DNA from: an uncultured Clostridia bacterium | GTDB lineage: Bacteria; Bacillota; Clostridia; Oscillospirales; Acutalibacteraceae | Length of the DNA stretch: 64,000 bases | Assembly (NCBI GenBank): GCA_944412445.1 | Contig: CALYBJ010000001.1 | Span: forward strand, 1 to 64,000 | Direction: 5' to 3' | Part shown: positions 46,619 to 54,945 of the stretch, piece after piece | How positions within the stretch are numbered: the stretch's first letter is position 1 | Layout of the letters: each line of letters opens with the position of its first letter | The notes under the pieces: model-generated | Told to the model about the DNA's origin: nothing | The model's input: the letters and a program-made list of their open reading frames with translations, nothing else | Databases searched by the model: none | Translations under genes and position numbers: made by a program

Positions 46619-47683
46619 TTATATAAGCTTAATTTCTTTATCCTCCGTGAGCTTTTCCCAGAAAATCATTTTCCATTCAACACTCCGGGGAGGCTCAAAA
46701 TGCAGTGCGGATACCGCGCGGCGTGTATTTTCGTTTTTATTTTCCGAAATAAAAATTTCCGTAGGTCCGTCCGCTCCTCCGATTATTCCCATGCTTTCAT
46801 ATTCTTCCTTTTGTTTTGAATCGTCCCGGGGCTGTTTGTGTCTCGGCTTGTCGCTTACGGCGCAGTCTTTTATATAAAAATTTTCAGGGGATAAATAAGG
46901 CTCAGCCGTATAGGTGATTTCAAAGGCTTCACAGGGGAATTCATATTCGCTGTCACATGAAAAATCAAAGGTTCGGGGGCTGTTTTCCTCAACAGTAAGC
47001 TTATGCTGTTTTCCCGATACAGGGTGCGCAAAGGTTATAACTTCCCCTGCTTTCGGGTCTTTAAAATGAATACCGCCGAACTCCGTCGGGGAGGGTTTGA
47101 GCTGAACTGACAGGGATTTGATTTTTTCTTTTTTCTGCCATGGATAAGAACAGCGGTGCAACGACCAGCCCTTGTTTTTATCCAAACGGTAATAGCTTAA
47201 AATTTTTTCGGCTTCGGGAGAGTTTTCTTCTCCCTCCGGGAGACAGCTTTCGGGAATCCACGCCGTGCAGGAGCCGTAGTCCATATTAAGCTTCTTTCCG
47301 TTTAAAACAAGACTGCTGTTAAAATCAATATTAAGAGGATTTTCATTCAGCAGCCGTTCTTCATCTTCCCCGCTGAGGTCTTTGCCGGATGCCGACAGCC
47401 ACTCGTATTTATCGGTAAAAGTTTTAAGCTTTTGTGTGTTTACCTCAATGCAGATATCGGCAGTTAAGCCTCGGGAGCAATAATAAACAGAGGGAATATG
47501 CCATATTTCGTCCTTTTGAGCAAAGCTCTTGTTTATATGTATTTCCTTTCCCTTTTTGTTTTTTTCGGAATGATTCCAAAATCCGCTTCCGTAAAAAACT
47601 TTCCGTTTTGTATTTTTGACGGCAGAAAAAATCCTGCCCGCCGCCTGCTTCAGTCTTTTGAAAAGCTTAAAAGTATTCGTCAT
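46619..47683 (-). CDS. Hypothetical protein with a GIIGGADGPT signature
   Basis: This 354-residue soluble protein has an early basic region (residues ~1-40), no signal peptide and no membrane helix. Near the C-terminus it has MGIIGGADGPTEIFIS, encoded at ~46750-46793. This is the signature of region IIIa of sodium-pumping decarboxylase beta subunits (OadB family), where it lies in a membrane helix and its Asp is important for Na+ transport. The rest of the protein is unlike OadB. The start at 47683 has CAGGAG upstream; the longer frame to 47749 adds 22 residues without a ribosome binding site. Confidence 0.65.
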   Translation of the reverse strand: MTNTFKLFKRLKQAAGRIFSAVKNTKRKVFYGSGFWNHSEKNKKGKEIHINKSFAQKDEIWHIPSVYYCSRGLTADICIEVNTQKLKTFTDKYEWLSASGKDLSGEDEERLLNENPLNIDFNSSLVLNGKKLNMDYGSCTAWIPESCLPEGEENSPEAEKILSYYRLDKNKGWSLHRCSYPWQKKEKIKSLSVQLKPSPTEFGGIHFKDPKAGEVITFAHPVSGKQHKLTVEENSPRTFDFSCDSEYEFPCEAFEITYTAEPYLSPENFYIKDCAVSDKPRHKQPRDDSKQKEEYESMGIIGGADGPTEIFISENKNENTRRAVSALHFEPPRSVEWKMIFWEKLTEDKEIKLI

Positions 47684-47884
47684 TATAAATTGCTCCTGAG
47701 CCGTAACATGTTTATGCTTCAGTATATCAAAAGAGTGAAGCTTTTTCAATGTTTTAGGTGCTGTATTTCAGAAAAACTTTCTTCGTTTTTAACAGTTTAT
47801 ATTTGATTTCCCGCTGTTAATTTTTGTTTACAAAATTTTTTCGATATGATATACTTAAAAATAAATTGTTTGTAGGTGAGAGGA

Positions 47885-48250
47885 TTGCAGACAATTGACG
47901 AAGCCTTAAAAAAACTGCAAAAATCAAAATTCAGAAGCGGTTTTCATTTAAGCGAAAAAGAAAGATTATATGTACGGGAAAAGGGCATGGAGGTTATCAG
48001 GGAGCACTGCCGTGAAATAATAAAAAAGAGGCTGGCTCCGGCAAATTCTTTAAACGACGGAAAACAAACTCCCATGAAAGGCCATCCCGTGTTCAGGGCT
48101 CAGCATGCCTGCGCCTGCTGCTGCCGGGGCTGCTTAAATAAGTGGTATAATGTGCCTCTTAACAGAGAGCTTACAAATGCTCAAATTGAAAAAATCGTCA
48201 ATCTGTTAACGGCTTGGATAGAAAATGAAATGAAAAATAACGGAAAATAA
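47885..48250 (+). CDS. DUF4186 family protein
   Basis: This 121-residue protein is recognisable as DUF4186 by KSKFRSGFHLSEKERLYV, then RLAPAN...DGKQTPMKGHPVF, AQHACACCCRGCLNKWYNV and a final helix. The Cys-rich CACCCRGC patch suggests a metal site, but the family's function is not known. TTG at 47885, just after AGGTGAGAGG, is the best start; a GTG at 47876 lies within that ribosome binding site. It precedes the ABC exporter genes by 18 bp and may be in the same operon. Confidence 0.85.
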   Translation: MQTIDEALKKLQKSKFRSGFHLSEKERLYVREKGMEVIREHCREIIKKRLAPANSLNDGKQTPMKGHPVFRAQHACACCCRGCLNKWYNVPLNRELTNAQIEKIVNLLTAWIENEMKNNGK

Positions 48251-48268
48251 AAGGAAAAGGAAAATTTT

Positions 48269-50002
48269 ATGAAAAAGCTGTTGATTTATTTAAAGCCTTA
48301 TGTAAAGGAATGTATTTTGGGACCACTTTTCAAGCTTCTTGAGGCGTCCCTTGATTTAATTGTACCCCTTGTTATCGCTGAAATTATCGACACCGGCATA
48401 GGCAATTCCGACAGCGCCTATATAGTAAAAATGTGCGTACTCCTTGTGGCTCTGGGCTTTATAGGTCTTGGCTTTTCTGCCACGGCGCAGTTTTTTGCGG
48501 CAAAGGCATCGGCAGGCTTTATAGCGAAAATAAGGCAGGTGCTTTTTAAGCATATACAAAGCCTTTCCTATACGGAAATAGACGAGATCGGAACATCAAC
48601 CATGATTACGAGAATCACAAGCGATGCGAATCAGGTGCATAACGGAGTAAACATAACATTAAGGCTTTTGCTGAGATCGCCTTTTATAGTTTTCGGAGCC
48701 ATGATAATGGCGTTTACAATAGATGTGAAAACCGCATTGATTTTCGTTGGAGCCATAATATGTCTGTCAATAGTAATATTCGGAATAATGCTTATCAGCA
48801 TACCGCTTTACAGAAAGGTGCAGAACAGGCTTGACAGAGTAACGGTAATAACAAGGGAAAATCTGACGGGCGTAAGGGTAATAAGGGCGTTCTGCAAGGA
48901 AGATGAAGAGATTAAGAAGTTTGACGACAGCAACGAAGCTTTAATGAAAATGCAGCAGTTCGCGGGAAAAATATCGGCTCTTATGAATCCCGTAACATAT
49001 GTAATAATAAATATTGCCATAATACTTCTTATTTATATCGGTGCAATAAGAGTTGAGGCAGGGCTTTTGACCCAGGGAGCTATAGTAGCTCTTTACAACT
49101 ATCTTTCCCAGATTTTAATTGAGCTTATAAAGCTTGCAAATCTTATTATAACAATAACCAAATCGGTAGCCTGCGGAAACAGAATACAGAGCGTCCTTGA
49201 AATAGAGTCAGGCGAAAAGGAAAACAGAGAGAATGTAAAGCTTTCCGGAAAAACCGACAGCGTATATGCGGTGGAGTTTGAAAATGCTGACTTAAAATAC
49301 AAAAGCGCAGCAGACAGTTCTTTATCTCATATTGACTTTAAAGTTAAAAAGGGAGAAACCGTGGGTATAATAGGAGGCACAGGCTCAGGAAAATCAAGTC
49401 TTGTGAATATGATACCGGGCTTTTATACTGCCTCAAAGGGAAAGGTTTTGGTAGACGGAACCGATATTAAGGATTATGATTTAAAGGCTTTAAGGGAGAA
49501 AATCGGAGTAGTTCCCCAGAAGGCGGTGCTGTTCAGCGGAACCGTAAGAGAAAACATAAAATGGGGTAAAGGCGACGCCGGAGACGATGAAATAAACGAA
49601 GCGCTTGAAACCGCCCAGGCGAAGGAGATTGTGGATAACAAAAAAGAAGGGCTTGACTATTATATAGAGCAGGGCGGCAGGAATCTTTCCGGAGGTCAGA
49701 AGCAAAGGCTTACCATTGCCAGAGCCGTAGTTAAAAAGCCGGAAATCCTTATTCTTGACGACAGCGCGTCGGCTCTTGATTTTGCCACGGATGCGGCGCT
49801 CAGAAAAGCCATAAAGAACATGAGGGGAAACACAACGGTGTTTATTGTATCCCAGAGAGCTTCAACCGTAAGATATGCCGATAAAATAGTAGTTCTCGAC
49901 GACGGCAGAATCGCCGGAATAGGAACGCATGACGAGTTAATGGACGGCTGTCAGGTGTACCGGGAGATATTCGAATCGCAGTACAAAAAGGAGGAAGCGT
50001 AA
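48269..50002 (+). CDS. ABC exporter half-transporter, degenerate-site subunit
   Basis: This 577-residue protein fuses six transmembrane helices (~15-305) to a nucleotide-binding domain (~335-575). Walker A is GGTGSGKSS (~369-377) and the signature is LSGGQKQR. Walker B is ILILDDSASALD, with Asp where the catalytic Glu is usual, and the switch residue is Gln (VSQRAST) instead of His. This pattern marks the degenerate half of a heterodimeric exporter. The partner follows two bases later. Substrates may be drugs, lipids or peptides and cannot be set from sequence. Confidence 0.9.
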   Translation: MKKLLIYLKPYVKECILGPLFKLLEASLDLIVPLVIAEIIDTGIGNSDSAYIVKMCVLLVALGFIGLGFSATAQFFAAKASAGFIAKIRQVLFKHIQSLSYTEIDEIGTSTMITRITSDANQVHNGVNITLRLLLRSPFIVFGAMIMAFTIDVKTALIFVGAIICLSIVIFGIMLISIPLYRKVQNRLDRVTVITRENLTGVRVIRAFCKEDEEIKKFDDSNEALMKMQQFAGKISALMNPVTYVIINIAIILLIYIGAIRVEAGLLTQGAIVALYNYLSQILIELIKLANLIITITKSVACGNRIQSVLEIESGEKENRENVKLSGKTDSVYAVEFENADLKYKSAADSSLSHIDFKVKKGETVGIIGGTGSGKSSLVNMIPGFYTASKGKVLVDGTDIKDYDLKALREKIGVVPQKAVLFSGTVRENIKWGKGDAGDDEINEALETAQAKEIVDNKKEGLDYYIEQGGRNLSGGQKQRLTIARAVVKKPEILILDDSASALDFATDAALRKAIKNMRGNTTVFIVSQRASTVRYADKIVVLDDGRIAGIGTHDELMDGCQVYREIFESQYKKEEA

Positions 50003-50003
50003 G

Positions 50004-51779
50004 ATGGCAAAGGGTAAGAAAGCGCCTCAGGGAACTTTGAATAAGGTTCTTTTGCATATAAAAAAATACAGTCCGTTTCTTGTACTGTCCGTGATTTTTG
50101 CGGCGGCATCATCAATCGCCATGCTTTACATTCCGATACTTGTAGGAGACGCCGTTGACCTTATTGTATCCAAGGGAAATGTGGATTTTAAGGGCGTTCT
50201 TAAAATAGCGGGAGAAATCGGGGCAATAGCCGCCGCAAGCGCCTTTATTCAATGGCTTATGAATGTAATCAACAACAGGATAACATATCATGTTGTAAGG
50301 GATTTAAGAGAGGAAGCCTTCAGAAAGATTGAAATTCTTCCTCTTAAATATCATGACTCCCATTTGCACGGAGAAACGGTAAGCAGGATAATTGCCGACG
50401 CGGATCAGTTCGCCGAGGGACTTTTAATGGGCTTTACCCAGTTTTTCACGGGAGTTGTAACAATTCTGGGCACGCTTGTGTTTATGCTTGCAATCAACTG
50501 GAAAATAGCTCTTGTGGTAGTTGTTTTAACGCCTCTTTCACTGTTCGCAGCCAGATATATTTCAAGAAAAACATATAAAATGTTTAAGCTTCAGTCGGAA
50601 ACAAGAGGCGAGCAGACTGCCTTTACCGATGAAATGATAGAGAATCAGAAGGTGGTAAGAGCCTTCTGTCATGAGGAGGAAAACCTTAAAAAGTTTGACG
50701 AAATCAATAAAAGACTTGAAAAAAGCACTTTGAGGGCGTCATTCTTTTCGAGCCTTGCCAACCCAACAACAAGATTTGTAAACAATGTGGTATACGCTTT
50801 TGTAGCGTTAGCGGGAGCCTTGGCGGTGCTTGACATAGGATTTACCGCCGGAGCCGTATTTACCGTGGGAAGTCTCAGCGTATTTTTAAGCTACGCCAAT
50901 CAGTATACTAAGCCCTTTAATGAAATATCGGGAGTTGTTACGGAGCTTCAGAACGCTCTTGCCTGCGCCGCAAGACTTTTCGAGCTTATTGACGAGGAGT
51001 CTCAGACTCCCGACAGCAGAGATGCGGTTATTCTGGGAGAAATCAGCGGAAAGGTTGAGCTTGAGGATGTAAGCTTTTCGTATACCGAAGACAAAAAGCT
51101 TATTGAGCATTTCAATTTAAGGGTAAAGCCGGGTCAGAGAGTTGCCATAGTAGGTCCTACCGGCTGCGGAAAAACAACGCTTATAAATCTTCTTATGAGG
51201 TTCTACGATGTAAACGGCGGAAGCATAAAGGTAGAGGACAAGGATATACGGAATATAACAAGGCGAAGTCTTAGGGCAGGCTACGGAATGGTTCTTCAGG
51301 ACACATGGTTAAAGTCGGGAACAATTCGAGATAATATAGTAATGGGAATGCCGGCGGCGACGGAGGAAGAGGTAACAGCGGCGGCAAAGGCGGCTCACTC
51401 CCACAGCTTTATAAAAAGGCTTCCCAAGGGCTACGATACGGTAATCGGAGAGGACGGAGGAAGACTTTCCCAGGGACAAAAGCAGCTTCTTTGCATAACG
51501 AGAATAATGCTTTGTCAGCCGCCTATGCTTATCCTTGACGAGGCCACATCTTCAATAGATACAAGAACGGAAATAAGAATACAAAAGGCGTTTTTAAAGC
51601 TTATGGAGGGAAGAACCACCTTTATAGTAGCCCACAGACTTTCCACAATAAGGGAAGCGGATATAATTCTTGTAATGAAGGACGGAAAAATCATAGAGCA
51701 GGGAAATCACCGGGAGCTGTTAAAGAAAAACGGCTTTTACACGAAGCTTTACAACAGCCAGTTTGAGCAGACAGGATAA
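50004..51779 (+). CDS. ABC exporter half-transporter, catalytic subunit
   Basis: This 591-residue partner has the same TM-NBD layout. Walker A is GPTGCGKTT (~386-394), the signature is LSQGQKQL, Walker B is MLILDEATSSID with the catalytic Glu, and the H-switch is AHRLST. Together with the preceding degenerate subunit it should form one active and one inactive ATP site, as in BmrCD/TM287-288-type exporters. AAGGAGG supports the ATG. No regulator gene lies next to the pair. Confidence 0.92.
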   Translation: MAKGKKAPQGTLNKVLLHIKKYSPFLVLSVIFAAASSIAMLYIPILVGDAVDLIVSKGNVDFKGVLKIAGEIGAIAAASAFIQWLMNVINNRITYHVVRDLREEAFRKIEILPLKYHDSHLHGETVSRIIADADQFAEGLLMGFTQFFTGVVTILGTLVFMLAINWKIALVVVVLTPLSLFAARYISRKTYKMFKLQSETRGEQTAFTDEMIENQKVVRAFCHEEENLKKFDEINKRLEKSTLRASFFSSLANPTTRFVNNVVYAFVALAGALAVLDIGFTAGAVFTVGSLSVFLSYANQYTKPFNEISGVVTELQNALACAARLFELIDEESQTPDSRDAVILGEISGKVELEDVSFSYTEDKKLIEHFNLRVKPGQRVAIVGPTGCGKTTLINLLMRFYDVNGGSIKVEDKDIRNITRRSLRAGYGMVLQDTWLKSGTIRDNIVMGMPAATEEEVTAAAKAAHSHSFIKRLPKGYDTVIGEDGGRLSQGQKQLLCITRIMLCQPPMLILDEATSSIDTRTEIRIQKAFLKLMEGRTTFIVAHRLSTIREADIILVMKDGKIIEQGNHRELLKKNGFYTKLYNSQFEQTG

Positions 51780-51817
51780 AATAAAACCGGAAAATCCGAA
51801 TAATATTTTCTTATATG

Positions 51818-51846
51818 TTGACAATATTATAAAAATCTGCTATGAT
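51818..51846 (+). promoter_or_regulatory. Promoter of the pyk leader
   Basis: TTGACA (51818-51823) and TATGAT (51841-51846) with a 17-bp spacer. The transcript would start at about 51851-51853. Confidence 0.75.
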
Positions 51847-51850
51847 TTAT

Positions 51851-51975
51851 AGCGAACCGAGTAGTAAGTGGTGGAGTCTGTCATAGTCCTTCGGGGCTAT
51901 TTATAAAAGGTTTTTCGGCAATAACATATTGCGGCATAAAAAATCAGGCTCACTGTAAAACAGTGAGCTTTTTTT
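51851..51975 (+). promoter_or_regulatory. Structured pyk leader RNA ending in an intrinsic terminator
   Basis: The ~125-nt leader starts with CGAACC (51853-51858), which can pair with GGTTTTTCG (51909-51917). Inside is a UUCG hairpin (ATAGTCC/GGGCTAT, 51883-51900). A GCAATA/TATTGC hairpin (51918-51932) follows, then the terminator GCTCACTG/CAGTGAGC (51948-51968) with T7. The layout is that of an attenuator or riboswitch, but I do not recognise the class. It lies just before pyk and should decide read-through. Confidence 0.65.
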
Positions 51976-51999
51976 ATCAGGGAAAAGGAGAAAACACTT

Positions 52000-53424
52000 A
52001 TGATGAAAAGGACAAAAATTATATGCACCCTGGGTCCTGCGTCTTCCGATGAAAAGACAATAGCAAAGATGCTTAAAAACGGAATGAATGTTGCCAGATT
52101 TAATTTTTCCCACGGAGATCATGAATATCATAAAAAAATGATGGATACCTTCAGAAAGGTAAGGGACGAGCTGGAGATACCGGCGGCGGTAATGCTTGAC
52201 ACAAAGGGACCCGAAATCAGAATAGGGGAGCTTAAGGAAAAGAAAGCGGAGCTTAAAGAAGGCGAAGAATTTATTTTAACAACGGAAGAGATAAAAGGCG
52301 ACAGCAAAAAGGTAAGCGTATCCTATAAGGATTTACCCTCTCAGCTTAATATCGGCGACAAGGTTTTAATAGACGACGGCAAAATAGTTCTTGAGGTTAC
52401 CGATACAAGCGATACGGAGATAAAGTGCGTTGTTGCGGCAGGGGGCGTCATATCCGACAGAAAGGGAGTAAATATACCCTGCAAGCACCTTGATTTTCCG
52501 TATATAAGCAAGCAGGACGAAAAGGATTTAATATTCGGTGTAGAGCAGAATGTGGATTTCGTGGCGGCGTCCTTTGTCCGTTCAAAGGAGGATGTAATCG
52601 CCATAAGGAATCTTCTTGACTATTACGGGGGACAGGATATAAAGATAATCTCCAAAATAGAAAATATAGAGGGCGTTGAAAATTTCGACGAGATATTAAG
52701 GTATTCCGACGGCATAATGGTAGCCAGAGGAGATATGGGCGTTGAAATAGAATATGAGAAGCTTCCGGGACTTCAGAAATCCTTTATAAAGAAGTGCTAT
52801 CAGGCGGGAAAGATGGTAATAACGGCGACCCAGATGCTGGAATCAATGATACACAGCAGTACTCCTACGAGAGCGGAGATAACGGATGTTGCCAACGCTG
52901 TATTTGACGGCACCTCGGCAGTGATGCTTTCCGGTGAAACAGCCATGGGAGATCATCCGGATCTGGCGGTAAAGGTAATGGCGAAAATAGCAATGCAGGC
53001 GGAAAACGACGCCTTTTCAATGAATATTTACACCGATATTAAATACGAAAACGATGTGAACGACACTGCCAACGCAATATGCGACGCGGCGTGCACAACG
53101 GCAAAGGATGTTAACGCTACGGCCATTATAGCCGTTACGAAGTCGGGACTTACCGCAAGAAGAGTTTCAAAGTTCAGACCTCATGAAATAATAGTTGCGG
53201 CAACGCCGGAGGAAAAAACATTTCATCAGCTTGCCCTGTCCTGGGGCGTGTTCCCGGTAATGGCGATTTACCAGACCGACGCCAACGTGCTTTTTAACCA
53301 TGCCATAGCCTGCGCGAAAAAATACGGCTATGTAGAGGAAAACGACAGAGTTGTAATAACGGCAGGCAGCGGAGGTACCACCAACGTTTTAAAGGTTGAA
53401 GTGGTAACAGGCTGCGGAAAATAA
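52000..53424 (+). CDS. pyk: Pyruvate kinase
   Basis: Pyruvate kinase (474 aa) converts PEP and ADP to pyruvate and ATP. It has the TIM-barrel signature ICTLGPASSD, ARFNFSHGDHE, MLDTKGPEIR and the substrate Lys region IISKIENIEGVEN, then MVARGDMGVEI and ITATQMLESMI. The C-terminal allosteric domain ends at residue ~474 and lacks the extra PEP-utilising domain of the long Bacillus form. The ribosome binding site is AAGGAG; MM is a double start (52000 or 52003). It is the only gene after the leader and is followed by a terminator. Confidence 0.96.
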   Translation: MMKRTKIICTLGPASSDEKTIAKMLKNGMNVARFNFSHGDHEYHKKMMDTFRKVRDELEIPAAVMLDTKGPEIRIGELKEKKAELKEGEEFILTTEEIKGDSKKVSVSYKDLPSQLNIGDKVLIDDGKIVLEVTDTSDTEIKCVVAAGGVISDRKGVNIPCKHLDFPYISKQDEKDLIFGVEQNVDFVAASFVRSKEDVIAIRNLLDYYGGQDIKIISKIENIEGVENFDEILRYSDGIMVARGDMGVEIEYEKLPGLQKSFIKKCYQAGKMVITATQMLESMIHSSTPTRAEITDVANAVFDGTSAVMLSGETAMGDHPDLAVKVMAKIAMQAENDAFSMNIYTDIKYENDVNDTANAICDAACTTAKDVNATAIIAVTKSGLTARRVSKFRPHEIIVAATPEEKTFHQLALSWGVFPVMAIYQTDANVLFNHAIACAKKYGYVEENDRVVITAGSGGTTNVLKVEVVTGCGK

Positions 53425-53427
53425 AAA

Positions 53428-53460
53428 AACGGCGGGAATTATCCTGCCGTTTATATTTTT
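53428..53460. terminator. Bidirectional terminator between pyk and the B12 operon
   Basis: The stem AACGGCGGG/CCTGCCGTT (one G:T pair) is followed by TTATATTTTT on the plus strand and TTTTTTTAT on the minus strand. Confidence 0.75.
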
Positions 53461-53468
53461 GCAATAAT

Positions 53469-54242
53469 TTATGCTCCTACGTCAGCGCCCATATCGCAGG
53501 TAAAAACAAACTCAATAACATCGCCTGCCTTGACCTTGTAAGAGGAGGAGCCTTCCGAGGGAAAAACTCCGTTGACCTTGTAAAGCCAGCCGGATTTGGA
53601 GCCGCAGTCCTTTTCGTAAATCTGATTTATGCCCTCGATGTAGTATGTTCCGAAGCCGGCGGAATAGGAATATTCAAACTGAACGCCGCTGTTTTCGCAT
53701 ACCCTTTTAAGCATGTCAAAGGCGGTATCGCCGCTTTGGACTTTTACTCCTGTTTTTCCTATTATAACGCCGTTAGCCGGCACAAAATATTCCTTGCCGT
53801 CTTTCAGCTTATCCATATTGCCGAGAATCGTTCCGCAACTTACGGAAATATATGCTTCCTCCTGCTTTTTTGTGGTTGTTTCCGCAGGAGCTTTTTTTGT
53901 TGTGGTTTCCGTATTTGCCGCCGTTTCGTTTTTTAATGTTGTTGACACGGAATTGTTTTTTGTTGTTGCTTCGGTTTTCTGCGTATTTTTTTCGGTGCTT
54001 TTTTCAGTGATTTTTTCCGTATTCTTTTCCGTTGCCGTTGCCTGCGGCTCTTGAATATCCTGATTTTCCGCCTTGTCGCATACTCCGATTGTAACGTCTT
54101 CCGTGCCTCCTGTAAAATTTTCCTGCGCCGCACAGTCGGTAGTTTCTGTTCCTACGGTTAAATTTTCCCTGCCGCAGGAACAAAGACTGACTGCTGAGGC
54201 TATAATTAATAAAACGGAAATAATTTTTTTAATATTTTTCAT
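53469..54242 (-). CDS. DUF4430-domain lipoprotein
   Basis: This 257-residue lipoprotein has signal MKNIKKIISVLLIIASAVSL and lipobox CSC, then a long Thr/Glu/Lys-rich low-complexity linker (~50-120) and a DUF4430 domain (~125-257), with the telltale CGSKSGWLYKVNGVFPSEG and the closing KAGDVIEFVF. DUF4430 resembles the C-terminal half of transcobalamin-type B12 carriers. As the last gene of an ECF operon behind a B12 riboswitch, it is most likely a tethered cobalamin- or corrinoid-binding protein. The start is supported by CAGGTG. It overlaps the S-component gene by 14 bp. Confidence 0.82.
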   Translation of the reverse strand: MKNIKKIISVLLIIASAVSLCSCGRENLTVGTETTDCAAQENFTGGTEDVTIGVCDKAENQDIQEPQATATEKNTEKITEKSTEKNTQKTEATTKNNSVSTTLKNETAANTETTTKKAPAETTTKKQEEAYISVSCGTILGNMDKLKDGKEYFVPANGVIIGKTGVKVQSGDTAFDMLKRVCENSGVQFEYSYSAGFGTYYIEGINQIYEKDCGSKSGWLYKVNGVFPSEGSSSYKVKAGDVIEFVFTCDMGADVGA

Positions 54243-54945
54243 TATATTCACCTGCCAATTTAAAAATGCCGTATTTATTTTTAATTCTCCGGAGCTTTTC
54301 AATAAAAGTTTTTCCGAAGAGGATAAGAAGAACTGCCGTTGCCGCGGCGAATATGGCGTTATACAAAATTCCTGCTGAATAAACGCTTAAAACAGCAGCC
54401 CATGAAAAATCGGGGATTAAAAACAGAACGGAGCTTGAGTCCGCAATAAAGCCGTAAACAATAAATGTTACGATGCCCCCTGTAATGCCTAAAACGAATC
54501 TGTTGTATTTAAGGGCGCTGCGGCGAAAAATAAGTCCGCATATAAGCCCCGTAAGACCCAGCCCAAGCATCTGAAAAGGCGTCCAGATTCCGAAGCCGAA
54601 AAAAATGTCAGATAAAAACATGGAAAGAGCGCCTGTTAAAAATCCCGTTTCATAGCCGAAGCACACGGCGGCGACTATTACAACAGCGGCAACGGGCTTA
54701 ATTTGTGGAAGGGAGTAAAAAGCTGCCCGTCCGATTACAGCAACAGCCGTAATTGAAGCCAGGACGGCAATTTCCTTTGAGGGTGATTTTTTTCTTTCAA
54801 AGGAAATGAAAAACGGAAGGATAGAGGCGGCGATAATTACAGCCGAAAGGATATAATACTGTCTGCTTCCGAAAAAGAAAAAGCCTGAAATTACAGCGGC
54901 AGGCACTGCGGCGCATAAAAGAACAAGGTTTATTATAAATTTCAC
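54229..54945 (-). CDS. ECF transporter S component (cobalamin type inferred)
   Basis: This 238-residue protein has six or so hydrophobic helices and the S-component pattern of IGRAAFYSLPQIKPVAA, then CFGYETGFLTGALSMFLSD and WTPFQMLGLGLTGLICG. Such S components bind one vitamin and plug into the EcfT-EcfA module. The riboswitch and DUF4430 neighbours point to cobalamin. I prefer the GTG at 54945, whose GTGA overlaps the upstream stop; a TTG at 54963 adds six residues. Confidence 0.82.
   Translation of the reverse strand: MKFIINLVLLCAAVPAAVISGFFFFGSRQYYILSAVIIAASILPFFISFERKKSPSKEIAVLASITAVAVIGRAAFYSLPQIKPVAAVVIVAAVCFGYETGFLTGALSMFLSDIFFGFGIWTPFQMLGLGLTGLICGLIFRRSALKYNRFVLGITGGIVTFIVYGFIADSSSVLFLIPDFSWAAVLSVYSAGILYNAIFAAATAVLLILFGKTFIEKLRRIKNKYGIFKLAGEYNEKY

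Noticed and set aside
53713-54054. Plus-strand frame rich in Phe, Val and Ser over the DUF4430 lipoprotein linker
   Set aside because: It is the complement of the Thr/Lys/Glu-rich low-complexity linker; no start signal.
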